A DNA stretch of 64,000 bases from SCBR16-9 sp964537975. GTDB taxonomy: Bacteria > Hydrogenedentota > Hydrogenedentia > Hydrogenedentales > SCBR16-9. The position numbers and the translations under genes were made by a program. The notes under the pieces were generated by a model. That model did not search any database. It worked only from the letters and a program-made list of their open reading frames with translations, and was not told the origin of the DNA. Where the stretch lies: the NCBI GenBank assembly GCA_964537975.1, contig CAZIDP010000006.1, positions 1 to 64,000 on the forward strand, in the 5' to 3' direction. Shown piece by piece: positions 1-8,545 of this stretch (its first letter is position 1; each line of letters begins with the position of its first letter).

Positions 1-16
1 GAGGAATTGTAACACA

Positions 17-565
17 ATGAAGTCTATCAAAAATATTACATTAATACTGCTAACAACGATTGTAGTTATGACCTTAATCATTTGGGTTGCTGATGTATTT
101 AGATTTGATAGCCCACCTTTTGCGTTTTTTGTGAACTGGCTGGTCTTATCCTGGGTAGCCATTATTGGTCAGGTAGAACCCATTTCATTTCCGAAGGGCT
201 ACTACAAAATAAAACCGTTTGAACAATCGGGCAACATATATGAGCAACTGGGAATTCGTACCTATAAAAAGATTGTATTGGTCGGACCATGTGCTGTGCT
301 GAATCAGAAACTTACCCTTTCCAAAGATCGGTCGAGTGCAGCTCTATTAATTCTGGAAAGCAATATGCGGAATGCTGAAACTTACCATTTTGTAGTGTTC
401 TTGTTGATGGTGATCCCTACTTTCTATGCGTTTCTCAGGGGATACTTCAATGCTGTTGGCTGGTTATTGGTGTTCAACATCTTGATCAATTGTTATCCAA
501 TAATGCTCCAGCGGTATAACCGAAACAGAGTTCAGCAGCTACTTGAGACAATTCGAAGTCGATAA
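17..565 (+). CDS. CrtO-like membrane acyltransferase family protein
   Basis: The 182-residue protein has two hydrophobic segments near the N-terminus (about residues 7-25 and 37-52) and a further hydrophobic stretch at about 124-165. Its layout resembles glycosyl-4,4'-diaponeurosporenoate acyltransferase (CrtO), which esterifies a fatty acid onto a glycosylated carotenoid at the membrane. Shared features are the central FPKGYYKIKPFE region, an Asn-Ala-Glu-Thr-Tyr-His segment near residue 120 and the conserved ending QRYNRNRVQQLL. The family is known for acyl transfer, but the substrate here is unknown and no carotenoid genes are visible. A GAGG at positions 1-4 could be the ribosome site. Family membership is fairly likely; function is inference. 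Confidence 0.55.
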   Translation: MKSIKNITLILLTTIVVMTLIIWVADVFRFDSPPFAFFVNWLVLSWVAIIGQVEPISFPKGYYKIKPFEQSGNIYEQLGIRTYKKIVLVGPCAVLNQKLTLSKDRSSAALLILESNMRNAETYHFVVFLLMVIPTFYAFLRGYFNAVGWLLVFNILINCYPIMLQRYNRNRVQQLLETIRSR

Positions 566-844
566 GTTGCTTTTTAATACGGAACAAAAATTGAAACTGA
601 AACCGATAGCATTACATGTAGGTTCATGAACGACAGATGCTTCCGTCGGGATAGGACTTAGTTCACAGATAGCTGCGATTGCATTCTAGAACCAAATGGT
701 CTGCTTAATATTTGAACCTGAGGCTCATGCAGGATACCGCAGAATTTTGCCTGAATACTGTTTTTTATGTACAATGCTACAGAATTTGACTTTATTTACT
801 ACCTGATAAGCCCCCATCTATTATGAAAACGTTGGATTCGTGTT
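566..844. other. intergenic region with left copy of an imperfect repeat
   Basis: This 279-base stretch has no convincing gene. It holds the left copy of a repeat (679-757) that recurs at 4220-4307. A 15-codon reading frame from an ATG at 823 ends at 870 and is probably not a gene. Confidence 0.6.
679..757 (+). repeat. left copy of imperfect direct repeat
   Basis: It begins with TTGCATTCTAGAACCAAATG, identical for 20 bases to 4220-4239. It then continues with recognisable but gapped similarity (a TTTGAACCTGA/ATGAACTTGA block and a GCAGA block), ending at CTGAATA. The two copies lie in the same orientation and bracket the AT-rich flippase/methyltransferase cassette. Confidence 0.7.
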
Positions 845-1381
845 TTGAGAGAGACGTTTCACTCGCATAAATTCACTTGGTATCAGCAACCTGTGCAAGA
901 TACTGCCGATACCGTGGCAGGGATTTCTGTGTTCCATTGGAGCCGATTTCTGAATTTTCTTCTGCTGGATATGGTGCCACTGTTGAGAAGTTTATATAGT
1001 CAAGCCATCGATCCGTTGCACGTTATTGGACTTGTATCCTCCTGCACCAACCACACCGCACCGCAAGGAGGTTCCATCAGTCGTTGCACCTTGTTATCCG
1101 TCGTTGAGGCTGTAGCCAAAATATCACAGATCAACGGCGATAAATCTGTCTGCACCGACTACGACTTTGAACTTGCTTTCTGTGAACACCTGGAAATTGC
1201 AATAATCGATTCCGAAGTAGCCGACTACCTCGAAATCATCAGTGCCTCTTTCCAGCGTAACAAATACACAGCATATCTCAAAGTACGGGAATGCATTGCC
1301 TGCGACAACTTTGAATGCAAAATGCTTTCTCGCGGCACTATGGTTGCTTTTGATGTCGCACTCCAGCCGGAAAGCGCCTAG
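845..1381 (+). CDS. hypothetical protein, possible hot-dog-fold enzyme
   Basis: I do not firmly recognise this 178-residue product. From about residue 72 the pattern Gly-Gly-Ser-Ile-Ser..TLL, then a two-strand stretch, then SRGTMVAFDV at the end is reminiscent of a hot-dog-fold thioesterase (PaaI/DUF4442 type), but this is only a pattern impression. The listed start is a TTG with no clear ribosome site, so the true N-terminus may be different or the gene may be 5'-damaged. Its stop (TAG, 1379-1381) shares a base with the GTG of the next reading frame, suggesting translational coupling. Confidence 0.4.
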   Translation: MRETFHSHKFTWYQQPVQDTADTVAGISVFHWSRFLNFLLLDMVPLLRSLYSQAIDPLHVIGLVSSCTNHTAPQGGSISRCTLLSVVEAVAKISQINGDKSVCTDYDFELAFCEHLEIAIIDSEVADYLEIISASFQRNKYTAYLKVRECIACDNFECKMLSRGTMVAFDVALQPESA

Positions 1382-1383
1382 TG

Positions 1384-1731
1384 ATGTTTGGCCAAGTTTC
1401 GGTTAGGACTAAATTCCACAGTGTATTGTATTGCTTCTTTAGCGCCGTAATTGTCGTTATGGTATCGTTGTTGTATTCCAAGAGCATCGCGCTGTTGATA
1501 TTGGCCGGGGGCGCCTGTCTGGCTGAGGTTGTGATGCCCGCTTCCGATTGGTTGTTGGGCTTCGGGGTTTCATCTGTTGGATTGCTGGTTTGTATGGGCA
1601 AAATTCACATGGAAGCTGTGTGGATTCGCATCTATGACACCGATTTTATCCTCTATTTTATGGGAATTGCACAGCTCTTTTTCTTGCACACCGCAGAAAA
1701 GCGCAACCGCATTTTCAGGCAAGTAATATGA
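1384..1731 (+). CDS. small hypothetical membrane protein
   Basis: This product of about 115 residues has three to four hydrophobic segments (about residues 14-30, 37-52, 58-72 and 85-100) and a basic C-terminus (EKRNRIFRQVI). It starts at ATG 1384, or at the GTG at 1381 that overlaps the preceding stop. Its stop TGA (1729-1731) lies inside the first copy of a 17-bp tandem duplication whose second copy supplies the start codon of the flippase gene. No family was recognised; by position it may belong with the envelope-polysaccharide genes downstream. Confidence 0.5.
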   Translation: MFGQVSVRTKFHSVLYCFFSAVIVVMVSLLYSKSIALLILAGGACLAEVVMPASDWLLGFGVSSVGLLVCMGKIHMEAVWIRIYDTDFILYFMGIAQLFFLHTAEKRNRIFRQVI

Positions 1732-1754
1732 CAAGAAAAGTAATATGACAAGAA
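1721..1754 (+). repeat. 17-bp perfect tandem duplication at a gene junction
   Basis: AAGTAATATGACAAGAA occurs at 1721-1737 and again at 1738-1754. The first copy contains an ATGA where the upstream stop TGA overlaps an ATG; the second copy carries the ATG at 1745 used by the flippase gene. Translation from the first ATG (1728) stops after six codons because 17 bp shifts the frame. Confidence 0.95.
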
Positions 1755-3187
1755 CACGAAGGACTTTAGTACATACCTTAATATACATGGCTGGCTTAAT
1801 CGCCAATCGGGGGATAGCTTTTTTGCTAATCCCTTTTTATACTCGTGTATTGAATCCAGAGACATTTGCTAAATTAGATTTAACTACTATAACTGTAATC
1901 ATTTTAATTCCAATATTTGAATTGGCGATGGGTTCTGCATTGGTAAGGTTTTACCATTTTGCAGAGACAGAGCATTCTCGTCAGAAAGTTGTTTCTACAA
2001 GTTTTACATTTGTTTTGCTGTCTGTCCTATTTTCTTCCATAGTCATGTTGATTTTAAAGGACTGGATATCATTATTAATTTATGGCGATTCTGATTTTGG
2101 AAATTTAATATTTTTAATAACAATAACGGTTGGGGTTACTGTTATTGGGAATCAGGTGCTGTCGTTATTACGAGCACAGGAAAAAAGTATTAGTTTTGCA
2201 CTATTGAATTTAATACGTGCTACAGTTAGTCCAGCATTTATAATTGTATTGGTAGTCCAATTCGAAATGGGCTTGGTTGGGGTTTTACTGGGTGATTTCA
2301 TTGGGTTATTTGTAATGCTAGTGTTTGGCTTTTTGATTTCAAAGAAGTGGATGTGTTTTGAATTAGACTATAATACTCTTAAGTCATTAATTGCCTTTAG
2401 TCTCCCTTTAGTGCCTTGGGCATTAATGACATCAATTATAACGTTATCTGATAGATATTTTTTAAGGGCTTGGGTCGGATATGAAGATTTAGCTGTTTAT
2501 AGTTTAGGGTTCAAGATTGGTATGATCATGACATTGTTCACTAGAGCATTCCAGAATGCTTGGCCTGCTTCAGCATATCAAATTGCAAAAGAAGATGATG
2601 CTGAAAAATCTTTGAATGAAATATTTAAAATCGTAACTAAATTATCACTATTTTTGGCATTTTTGTTATCTGTATCTAGCCCAATACTAATTAAGTATAT
2701 TATAAATGACTCTTTTTATGAAAAATCATATATATATGTACCTTTAGTGTCGGTATCGTATGCTGTGTACTTGACAATACTTTTTGTGCTTACTTCAATA
2801 ATGGTATCTAATAAAACAAATATTATATTATTAATAATAACCTTAAGCTGTATCCTGAAAATATTACTCAATGTCGTACTGATTGCATATTTCGATGCAG
2901 TTGGTGCTGCTATTGCTACTTTAGTCGCTTCTATTTTTGAGTTGTATTTATCAATTCTCATTGTCCGAAAAGTTTGTTTTATTGATTATAGTTTTTGGGG
3001 GTATTTGTTAAATATTTTTATGTTTTTGGTTGGTGTGTATTTTGTCTTTCTCATATCATTCGATGCAATATTGTTCCAGAGTGTTTTGTTGATCCTGTCA
3101 GTTTTCATGTACTTTATGTTTTTAAGATTAGATAAGTACCTGGAACCTGTTTTAGGTATGTTGAATTTTAAGGTGGTTAAAAAATGA
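1745..3187 (+). CDS. polysaccharide flippase (Wzx/MATE-like)
   Basis: The 480-residue integral membrane protein has about 12-14 hydrophobic helices and the typical Wzx-type start, in which TLIYMAGLIANRGIAFLLIP resembles the first helix of oligosaccharide flippases of the MOP superfamily. Such proteins move lipid-linked glycans across the inner membrane for O-antigen or exopolysaccharide assembly. The coding sequence is markedly AT-rich compared with the metal-transport genes downstream, a common sign of horizontally acquired polysaccharide genes. Its stop overlaps the next start as ATGA (3184-3187), so it is probably translated together with the methyltransferase. No polymerase or glycosyltransferase accompanies it here. 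Confidence 0.85.
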   Translation: MTRTRRTLVHTLIYMAGLIANRGIAFLLIPFYTRVLNPETFAKLDLTTITVIILIPIFELAMGSALVRFYHFAETEHSRQKVVSTSFTFVLLSVLFSSIVMLILKDWISLLIYGDSDFGNLIFLITITVGVTVIGNQVLSLLRAQEKSISFALLNLIRATVSPAFIIVLVVQFEMGLVGVLLGDFIGLFVMLVFGFLISKKWMCFELDYNTLKSLIAFSLPLVPWALMTSIITLSDRYFLRAWVGYEDLAVYSLGFKIGMIMTLFTRAFQNAWPASAYQIAKEDDAEKSLNEIFKIVTKLSLFLAFLLSVSSPILIKYIINDSFYEKSYIYVPLVSVSYAVYLTILFVLTSIMVSNKTNIILLIITLSCILKILLNVVLIAYFDAVGAAIATLVASIFELYLSILIVRKVCFIDYSFWGYLLNIFMFLVGVYFVFLISFDAILFQSVLLILSVFMYFMFLRLDKYLEPVLGMLNFKVVKK

Positions 3188-3897
3188 GTAATAAAGTTGA
3201 GTTGAATTATAAAAACGAAATATTGCCTGAAAACTATCTTCAGGAAAACACAAGCAGACAAATAGATATATATCAACAAACAGAATTATTGCTAAATTCT
3301 AAAAGCTATAACAATGTTTTAGATGTCGGTTGTGGTGCTGGTGATTCTAGTACTTTTTTTAGCAAATATAATATGAATTGGTATGGTATAGATATACAAG
3401 AATCTCCAGAAGGTTGTTATCGAAGTAATAAGTTGTGCAACTTTTTAGCTTTTGATGGTTCTGATATTCCCTTTAATGACAATTCAATTGAATTGGTTTT
3501 CTGCAGGCAAGTCTTTGAGCATGTGCGATATCCGGCACATCTCTTGGCAGAAATGCATCGCGTAATGGCACCTGGAGGAGATTTGGTTTTATCAGCATCT
3601 TTTTTAGAACCATATCATTCAAACAGTTTTTGGGGTTATACACCACATGGTTTTATGAACCTACTGCTCGATGCTGGATTTGAGACTATGTTGTTCAGAC
3701 CTGGAATTGATGGGGTTACGTTGATTATTAGAAATATGTTTGGTGCCTCAAAACTCTTTGATAGGTGGTTTGTAAATGAGTCTCCAATAAATAAAATTAT
3801 TTCATCTTATGGCTTTCTGAGAAAAAAAGATCATCTGTGGATAAATAAAAAAAAGCTCTCTTATTGTGGGCACTTCTGTGTACATGCCAAGAAATGA
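3184..3897 (+). CDS. SAM-dependent methyltransferase (Methyltransf_11 type)
   Basis: The 237-residue class I methyltransferase carries the SAM-binding motif I as VLDVGCGAGDSS (about residues 43-54), an acidic residue at the end of the second strand (YGIDIQ) and the post-motif FEHVRYPAHLLAEMHRVMAPGG, typical of ubiE/Methyltransf_11 enzymes. The acceptor is unknown; coupling to a flippase suggests methylation of a sugar or a glycan terminus. The gene is AT-rich like its partner and begins in a four-base ATGA overlap with it. Confidence 0.85.
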   Translation: MSNKVELNYKNEILPENYLQENTSRQIDIYQQTELLLNSKSYNNVLDVGCGAGDSSTFFSKYNMNWYGIDIQESPEGCYRSNKLCNFLAFDGSDIPFNDNSIELVFCRQVFEHVRYPAHLLAEMHRVMAPGGDLVLSASFLEPYHSNSFWGYTPHGFMNLLLDAGFETMLFRPGIDGVTLIIRNMFGASKLFDRWFVNESPINKIISSYGFLRKKDHLWINKKKLSYCGHFCVHAKK

Positions 3898-4219
3898 AAA
3901 CTTTTAATAGAAAAGACAGTAATAAACCAACTTGCCACATTGCCATGGCTGACCTAGCTCTTCCTTCAATTTAGTATGTCGCATACAATGGCACATTCTA
4001 ATTGTGTGCTTCTGAAAATCCTTGACAATATCTCAATTGAGCCTGGTGATACCCACCACAATGACGTTAATCGTGAAGCGAAACAGGTAACGAACAAAGC
4101 GTTCGACCAGTTTGATATGATTATGGCTTTAGCGGTTGCAACAAAACCTCACTGCACATGGCGCACGCAGCCACATGGACTTCATCCAACCAGTTGAGCA
4201 AGCACATTAAATGTTTCAA

Positions 4220-4307
4220 TTGCATTCTAGAACCAAATGCTGCTCTCAGCATATGAACTTGATGGTAACATCATATTGCAGATTTTTTTCGCATGCCAAC
4301 CTGAATA
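4220..4307 (+). repeat. right copy of imperfect direct repeat
   Basis: The first 20 bases are identical to 679-698. The rest aligns with gaps to the left copy and ends at the shared CTGAATA. Together the copies flank about 3.5 kb containing the low-GC genes. Confidence 0.7.
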
Positions 4308-4348
4308 ATTACCTGGTAAAAGTTAAGTAAATAAAACTTGCATAAATT

Positions 4349-4370
4349 AAATTAACTTAGGTAAACTTAG
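4349..4370 (+). promoter_or_regulatory. candidate DtxR-family operator upstream of the Mn/Zn operon
   Basis: The core TTAACTTAGGTAA (4352-4364) is an imperfect 13-base palindrome (all but one mismatched pair plus the centre). With its left flank it resembles the AATTAACTT-type boxes of manganese regulators of the MntR/PsaR/SloR group. It lies about 80 bases before the start of the binding-protein gene, and a DtxR-family regulator is encoded at the far end of the operon. Assignment is inference. Confidence 0.4.
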
Positions 4371-4444
4371 TGTGTGCGGGTTATTTGTGCTGCGTTTTAT
4401 ACTCTTTTGTAGGGGAATTATTGATTTTCACAGGAATTTTGCAT

Positions 4445-5380
4445 ATGTATTTTCGAAAGGTTTATTTTATTTTCCTAATTGTCGTAAGTTTATCGCTGTT
4501 CTTGGGGTGTGAGAACGCTGCCGTTGAAGTATCTGCCTCGGACAGGTCATTGCGTGTGACTGTTACAACAGGTATGATTGCCGATACGGCTCGTAATATT
4601 GGCGGGGAACTGATACAAGTCGAACAATTAATGGGACCAGGGGTAGACCCGCATCTTTACAAGGCCACCCATTCCGACCTGAAAAGACTCTCGAATGCCG
4701 ATCTGATTCTCTACAATGGTTTGCATCTGGAAGGTCGAATGGTTGATGTTTTGGCTCAAATGAATTCCTATACGCGCACATTGGCTTTGGCAGAAAAAAT
4801 ACCCGAGGACAAGTTACGTTCGCTTGAAGATTACCCAGGAAACCAGGACCCACACGTATGGATGGATTTGTCTTTGTGGCGGTATGTTGTTGAGGCAATG
4901 CGAGATATTTTTATTGAACTCGATCCTGAAAACGCCGATTACTTCACTAGCAATACCGATTCATTTCTCCTTGAAATGGAGGAACTGGACGCTTATACCA
5001 AAGATGCCATTGGCAGTATACCGGTAAATGCACGTGTGCTTGTTACTGCCCATGATGCATTCGGGTATTTTGGATCGGCATATGGTATCGAGGTGATGGG
5101 ACTGCAAGGGATTAGCACAGCAGCAGAATATGGTTTGCAGGATGTGGAGCGTATGGTGAATACCATCATCGATCATAAAATTCCAGCAATATTTGTTGAG
5201 ACTTCGGTCAGTACACGGGGAATGGAAGCTTTGCTGGCAGGGGTACGTGCCAAGGGGAATGAGGTACGTATTGGTGGAGAATTATATGGCGATGCATTGG
5301 GGGGGGAAGGCACCCCGCAAGGTACCTATCTCGGTATGATTCGCCACAATGTAGATACAATAACAGAGGCATTACGATGA
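4445..5380 (+). CDS. metal ABC transporter substrate-binding lipoprotein (TroA/MntA/ZnuA family)
   Basis: This cluster 9 solute-binding protein captures Mn, Zn or Fe in the periplasm and delivers it to the cognate permease. The start at ATG 4445 (AGGAA about ten bases upstream) gives 311 residues with a lipoprotein signal ending in LFLGC. Likely metal ligands are His in VDPHLYKA, His in DPHVWMD, Glu in the GISTAAEYG segment (the position equivalent to the PsaA Glu) and Asp in LYGDALG; this His-His-Glu-Asp set favours manganese or a mixed metal over a strict zinc site. There is no His-rich loop of the ZnuA type. The stop overlaps the next start as ATGA at 5377. The longer frame from 4370 lacks a ribosome site and was not used. 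Confidence 0.88.
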   Translation: MYFRKVYFIFLIVVSLSLFLGCENAAVEVSASDRSLRVTVTTGMIADTARNIGGELIQVEQLMGPGVDPHLYKATHSDLKRLSNADLILYNGLHLEGRMVDVLAQMNSYTRTLALAEKIPEDKLRSLEDYPGNQDPHVWMDLSLWRYVVEAMRDIFIELDPENADYFTSNTDSFLLEMEELDAYTKDAIGSIPVNARVLVTAHDAFGYFGSAYGIEVMGLQGISTAAEYGLQDVERMVNTIIDHKIPAIFVETSVSTRGMEALLAGVRAKGNEVRIGGELYGDALGGEGTPQGTYLGMIRHNVDTITEALR

Positions 5381-6174
5381 ACACATTTGTAGATACCATA
5401 CCCCCGATTGAAGTGCATGACCTTACCGTGGCATACCATCACCTACCGGTGCTCTGGGATATAGATGTGACTTTCCCACAAGGTAAGCTGATTGCAATTG
5501 TTGGACCAAACGGCGCCGGGAAAAGCACCCTTTTAAAGGCAGTCATGGGTTTAATTCCATTGGCGTCTGGCTATGTACGATTTTATGGGAAATCATCGAC
5601 AAAAGGTGCATACAATGTGGCGTATGTGCCACAACGTGGTTCTGTTGACTGGGATTTTCCAACAACTGCCTATGATGTTGTATTAATGGGCCGATATGGT
5701 CAACTTTCCCTTTTTGGACGTCCTCGGAGAAGGGATCGTGAAATCGCCCTGGATGCATTGAACAAAGTCGGCATGGAAAGTTACGCAAACCGTCAGATCA
5801 GCCAGTTGTCCGGGGGACAACAGCAGCGTGTATTTCTGGCACGTGCTTTGGCGCAGCAAACTTCGGTTTATTTGATGGATGAGCCATTTGCCGGGGTTGA
5901 TGCCGCGACAGAACGCGCTATTGTGACGCTGTTACAAGATTTACGGGAACGGGGAGCTACAGTTGTCGCAGTTCATCATGATCTACAGACCGTTCCAGAG
6001 TATTTTGATGATGTGTTGCTGTTAAACTTACGCGCCGTAGCATACGGTCCTGTTTCTGAAGTGTTTACATCCGAAAATCTTCAGAAAACCTATGGTGGAC
6101 GTTTGCCCATGCTGACTGAAGTTGCGGAAAAGCTGCGTAGAAAAGAATGGAGTCGTCGGGATGAGACTGATTAG
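5377..6174 (+). CDS. metal ABC transporter ATP-binding protein (TroB/MntB/ZnuC family)
   Basis: The 265-residue ATPase powers the Mn/Zn/Fe importer on the cytoplasmic side. Walker A is GPNGAGKST (about residues 45-53), the signature is LSGGQQQR, Walker B is VYLMDEPF and the switch histidine lies in VAVHHDLQ. It starts in an ATGA overlap with the binding protein, and its last 14 bases overlap the permease gene, so the whole operon is translationally coupled. Confidence 0.92.
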   Translation: MNTFVDTIPPIEVHDLTVAYHHLPVLWDIDVTFPQGKLIAIVGPNGAGKSTLLKAVMGLIPLASGYVRFYGKSSTKGAYNVAYVPQRGSVDWDFPTTAYDVVLMGRYGQLSLFGRPRRRDREIALDALNKVGMESYANRQISQLSGGQQQRVFLARALAQQTSVYLMDEPFAGVDAATERAIVTLLQDLRERGATVVAVHHDLQTVPEYFDDVLLLNLRAVAYGPVSEVFTSENLQKTYGGRLPMLTEVAEKLRRKEWSRRDETD

Positions 6175-7552
6175 TATTTCCCTATACGACATGATAGAAA
6201 TGCTGCCTGCGGCAAGTGCAGCGATGCCGGACTGGCTGCGTTTTTTTACATTTCAAAGCCCCAATGTGGTCTATGTTTTGTTGGGATGTATGGCATTGGG
6301 CGCTGGCTCAGGACTAATCGGCTGCTTCTCGTTTCTGCGGAAGCGCTCACTTATCGGTGATGCGCTGGCCCATGCAGCCTTACCCGGTGTTTGTATGGTA
6401 TTCCTCCTGACAGGAACCAAAAACCCCTGGGTTATTTTGGCCGGGGCCTCTATTGCCTGTTGGGTAGGTGCGCTGTCTATCGATGCAATTGTTCGATATA
6501 CACGCTGCAAAGAAGACAGTGCCCTTGGTATGGTGCTTTCAGTCTATTTCGGTCTAGGAATATTGCTGTTGACGTATATCCAGCAACGGGGTGATGCTGC
6601 GCAATCTGGTCTGGATAACTTTCTGTTTGGCCAGGCCGCAGCAATGGTACCCAGGGATGTACGCGTAATCAGCTTGGTTTCATTGTTGTTAATTGTTGCG
6701 GTTGTCCTTGCCTATAAAGAGCTGAAACTCATGACTTTTGATCCAGAATATGCCAGGGCTATCGGGATGCCGGTTCGTCTGCTGGAAGTATTCCTCGCGA
6801 CTTTGTTGGTACTGGCAGTAGCCATTGGCCTGCAAGCAGTTGGGGTTGTTTTGATGGCTGCATTGTTGGTAACACCTGCCGCAACGGCCCGATTCTGGAC
6901 ACATCGCCTCAGCATTATGCTGCTGCTCGCCGCGTTATTTGGCGCAATGAGTGGTTTCATTGGCGCTTATGTGAGTTATCTCGGCCCAAAAATGCCAACC
7001 GGGCCCTGGATGGTGATAGCAGTTACATTTGTTTTTTTAGTCTCACTATTACTGGCACCTCAGCGGGGTTTGCTTGCCCGGTGGCTTCGCATTAGCAGGT
7101 ACCGCCGCAAGACGTTGCATGAAAATGTCTTGCGTACCCTCTATTTATTGGGTGAGCCAGATAAAGACTGGCAGCAGCTTTATTCTATTGATGCGATGAT
7201 GAAGCGCCGGACATTTATTCCCAATACCTTGGCAGGCGTGCTGTCACGTTTAAAAAAAGGAGGATTCGTTCAGGAGCCAGTTGGCGGTCAATTTCGACTT
7301 ACAGAGTCAGGAATACTTAGAGCTGCGCGCTTAACACGTTTACACCGCCTCTGGGAAATCTATCTAACAAAGAAACTGGAGTTACCTTCAGACCATGTAC
7401 ACGCAGATGCAGAAGAAGTGGAACATATCATCACTCCCGCTATGGAAGTAGAATTGGCAGCTACCCTGGATTACCCCGAAGAAGACCCACACCGTAAAGT
7501 GGTTCCGGCACCTGTTGCGACGGCGGAGAGCAGTGAGGATTCACAATCATGA
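6161..7552 (+). CDS. metal ABC transporter permease fused to a DtxR-like domain
   Basis: The 463-residue protein starts at ATG 6161, preceded by GGAG. Residues about 25-310 form the ABC-3 permease with eight to nine membrane helices (for example GCFSFLRKRSLIGDALAHA and the VGVVLMAALLVTPAATAR region). Residues about 313-450 are a cytoplasmic extension that resembles a DtxR/MntR repressor: a winged helix (TLHENVLRTLYLLGE to GQFRLTESG) followed by the metal-binding/dimerisation signature with LTRLHRLWEIYL, HADAEEVEHIITPAME and DYPEEDPHRKVVP. Such fusions are known in cluster 9 permeases, and the extension may sense cytoplasmic metal to gate transport. Whether it still binds DNA is unknown. Confidence 0.88.
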   Translation: MRLISISLYDMIEMLPAASAAMPDWLRFFTFQSPNVVYVLLGCMALGAGSGLIGCFSFLRKRSLIGDALAHAALPGVCMVFLLTGTKNPWVILAGASIACWVGALSIDAIVRYTRCKEDSALGMVLSVYFGLGILLLTYIQQRGDAAQSGLDNFLFGQAAAMVPRDVRVISLVSLLLIVAVVLAYKELKLMTFDPEYARAIGMPVRLLEVFLATLLVLAVAIGLQAVGVVLMAALLVTPAATARFWTHRLSIMLLLAALFGAMSGFIGAYVSYLGPKMPTGPWMVIAVTFVFLVSLLLAPQRGLLARWLRISRYRRKTLHENVLRTLYLLGEPDKDWQQLYSIDAMMKRRTFIPNTLAGVLSRLKKGGFVQEPVGGQFRLTESGILRAARLTRLHRLWEIYLTKKLELPSDHVHADAEEVEHIITPAMEVELAATLDYPEEDPHRKVVPAPVATAESSEDSQS

Positions 7553-8514
7553 ATTTGTTAACCATGTTGCAAAACGGATTCAATGCTGTTTTTCGTGCCG
7601 ATGCATTGGGGTTGTGGATTATGCTGACTGGCTCACTGGTTGGCGTCGCATGCGCTCTGGTGGGAGTCTTCCTGATACTTCGACGCATGTCAATGTTGGG
7701 TGATGCCATCAGCCATTCCGTATTGCCGGGTATTGTTGTTGCATTCTTGTTTACCGGAACAAGAAATATAATCCCGATGTTGATTGGGGCAGGCGCATTA
7801 GGAATTCTAACGGTATTTCTGACCGATGTGTTGAATCGTCAGGGAAAATTACAAAATGATGCCGCAATCGGCGTTACATTCACATGGCTCTTCGCACTGG
7901 GTGTCATAATGGTCAGCTATTATGCGGGGCATGTCGACCTGGATTTGGATTGTGTGCTGTACGGAGAAATTTTATATTCACCGTTTGATACCTGGACGTT
8001 CTTTGGTCTGCGTATGGGACCTCGGTCGGTCTGGATTATGGGGAGCATATCAATAGCCAACCTGCTTTTTATTGTGTTGGGATGGAAACAGCTTAAATTG
8101 TGTACTTTCGATGTTGGTTTGGCTGCGTCAATGGGGTTTTATGTGGCAACTTGGCACTACCTGCTTATGGGGTTTGTCTCTATGACAACCGTGGCCGCAT
8201 TTGAAAGTGTAGGTGCGATTCTTGTCATCGCGATGTTGATTGTGCCAGCCAATACTGCATATCTACTTACAGACCGGCTTTGGCTCATGACCTTGTTGGC
8301 AGTGGTGTTTGGTATACTTTCCGCTATACTTGGATATGGACTTGCTGCGGCACTAAATGGTTCAATTGCTGGTGCTATGGCTGTTATCAGTGGAATACTT
8401 TTTGTTTTGGCCGCATTATTTGGCCCAAAACACGGTATACTGTGTAAGAAGCTACGTATTCGTTCTTGGCGTAATAATTCCAGAACACAAGCCAACTTGG
8501 CTTCGATAGAATAA
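7549..8514 (+). CDS. metal ABC transporter permease, second subunit (TroD/MntD family)
   Basis: The 321-residue ABC-3 family permease has eight or more membrane helices, including the conserved FLILRRMSMLGDAISHSVLPG region and FESVGAILVIAMLIVPANTAYLLT. It forms the heteromeric channel with the preceding permease, from which it differs by lacking the DtxR-like extension; the C-terminus is a short basic tail. It starts in an ATGA overlap (7549-7552). Together with the three upstream genes it makes a complete importer. Confidence 0.9.
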   Translation: MNLLTMLQNGFNAVFRADALGLWIMLTGSLVGVACALVGVFLILRRMSMLGDAISHSVLPGIVVAFLFTGTRNIIPMLIGAGALGILTVFLTDVLNRQGKLQNDAAIGVTFTWLFALGVIMVSYYAGHVDLDLDCVLYGEILYSPFDTWTFFGLRMGPRSVWIMGSISIANLLFIVLGWKQLKLCTFDVGLAASMGFYVATWHYLLMGFVSMTTVAAFESVGAILVIAMLIVPANTAYLLTDRLWLMTLLAVVFGILSAILGYGLAAALNGSIAGAMAVISGILFVLAALFGPKHGILCKKLRIRSWRNNSRTQANLASIE

Positions 8515-8545
8515 TTCTGTTCAGAAAAATTGGCACAAAGTACAG

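Larger units (their letters stand above)
3898..4444. other. non-coding stretch with right repeat copy and operator-like site
   Basis: No convincing gene is present in about 550 bases. A 73-codon open frame at 3976-4197 has no family resemblance and no ribosome site. The region contains the right copy of the imperfect repeat (4220-4307) and, just before the metal-transport operon, an AT-rich stretch with a DtxR-box-like palindrome. Confidence 0.55.

Noticed and set aside
3976..4197. 73-codon open frame before the metal operon
   Set aside because: There is no ribosome site, no family resemblance and the sequence sits in a non-coding region with a repeat.
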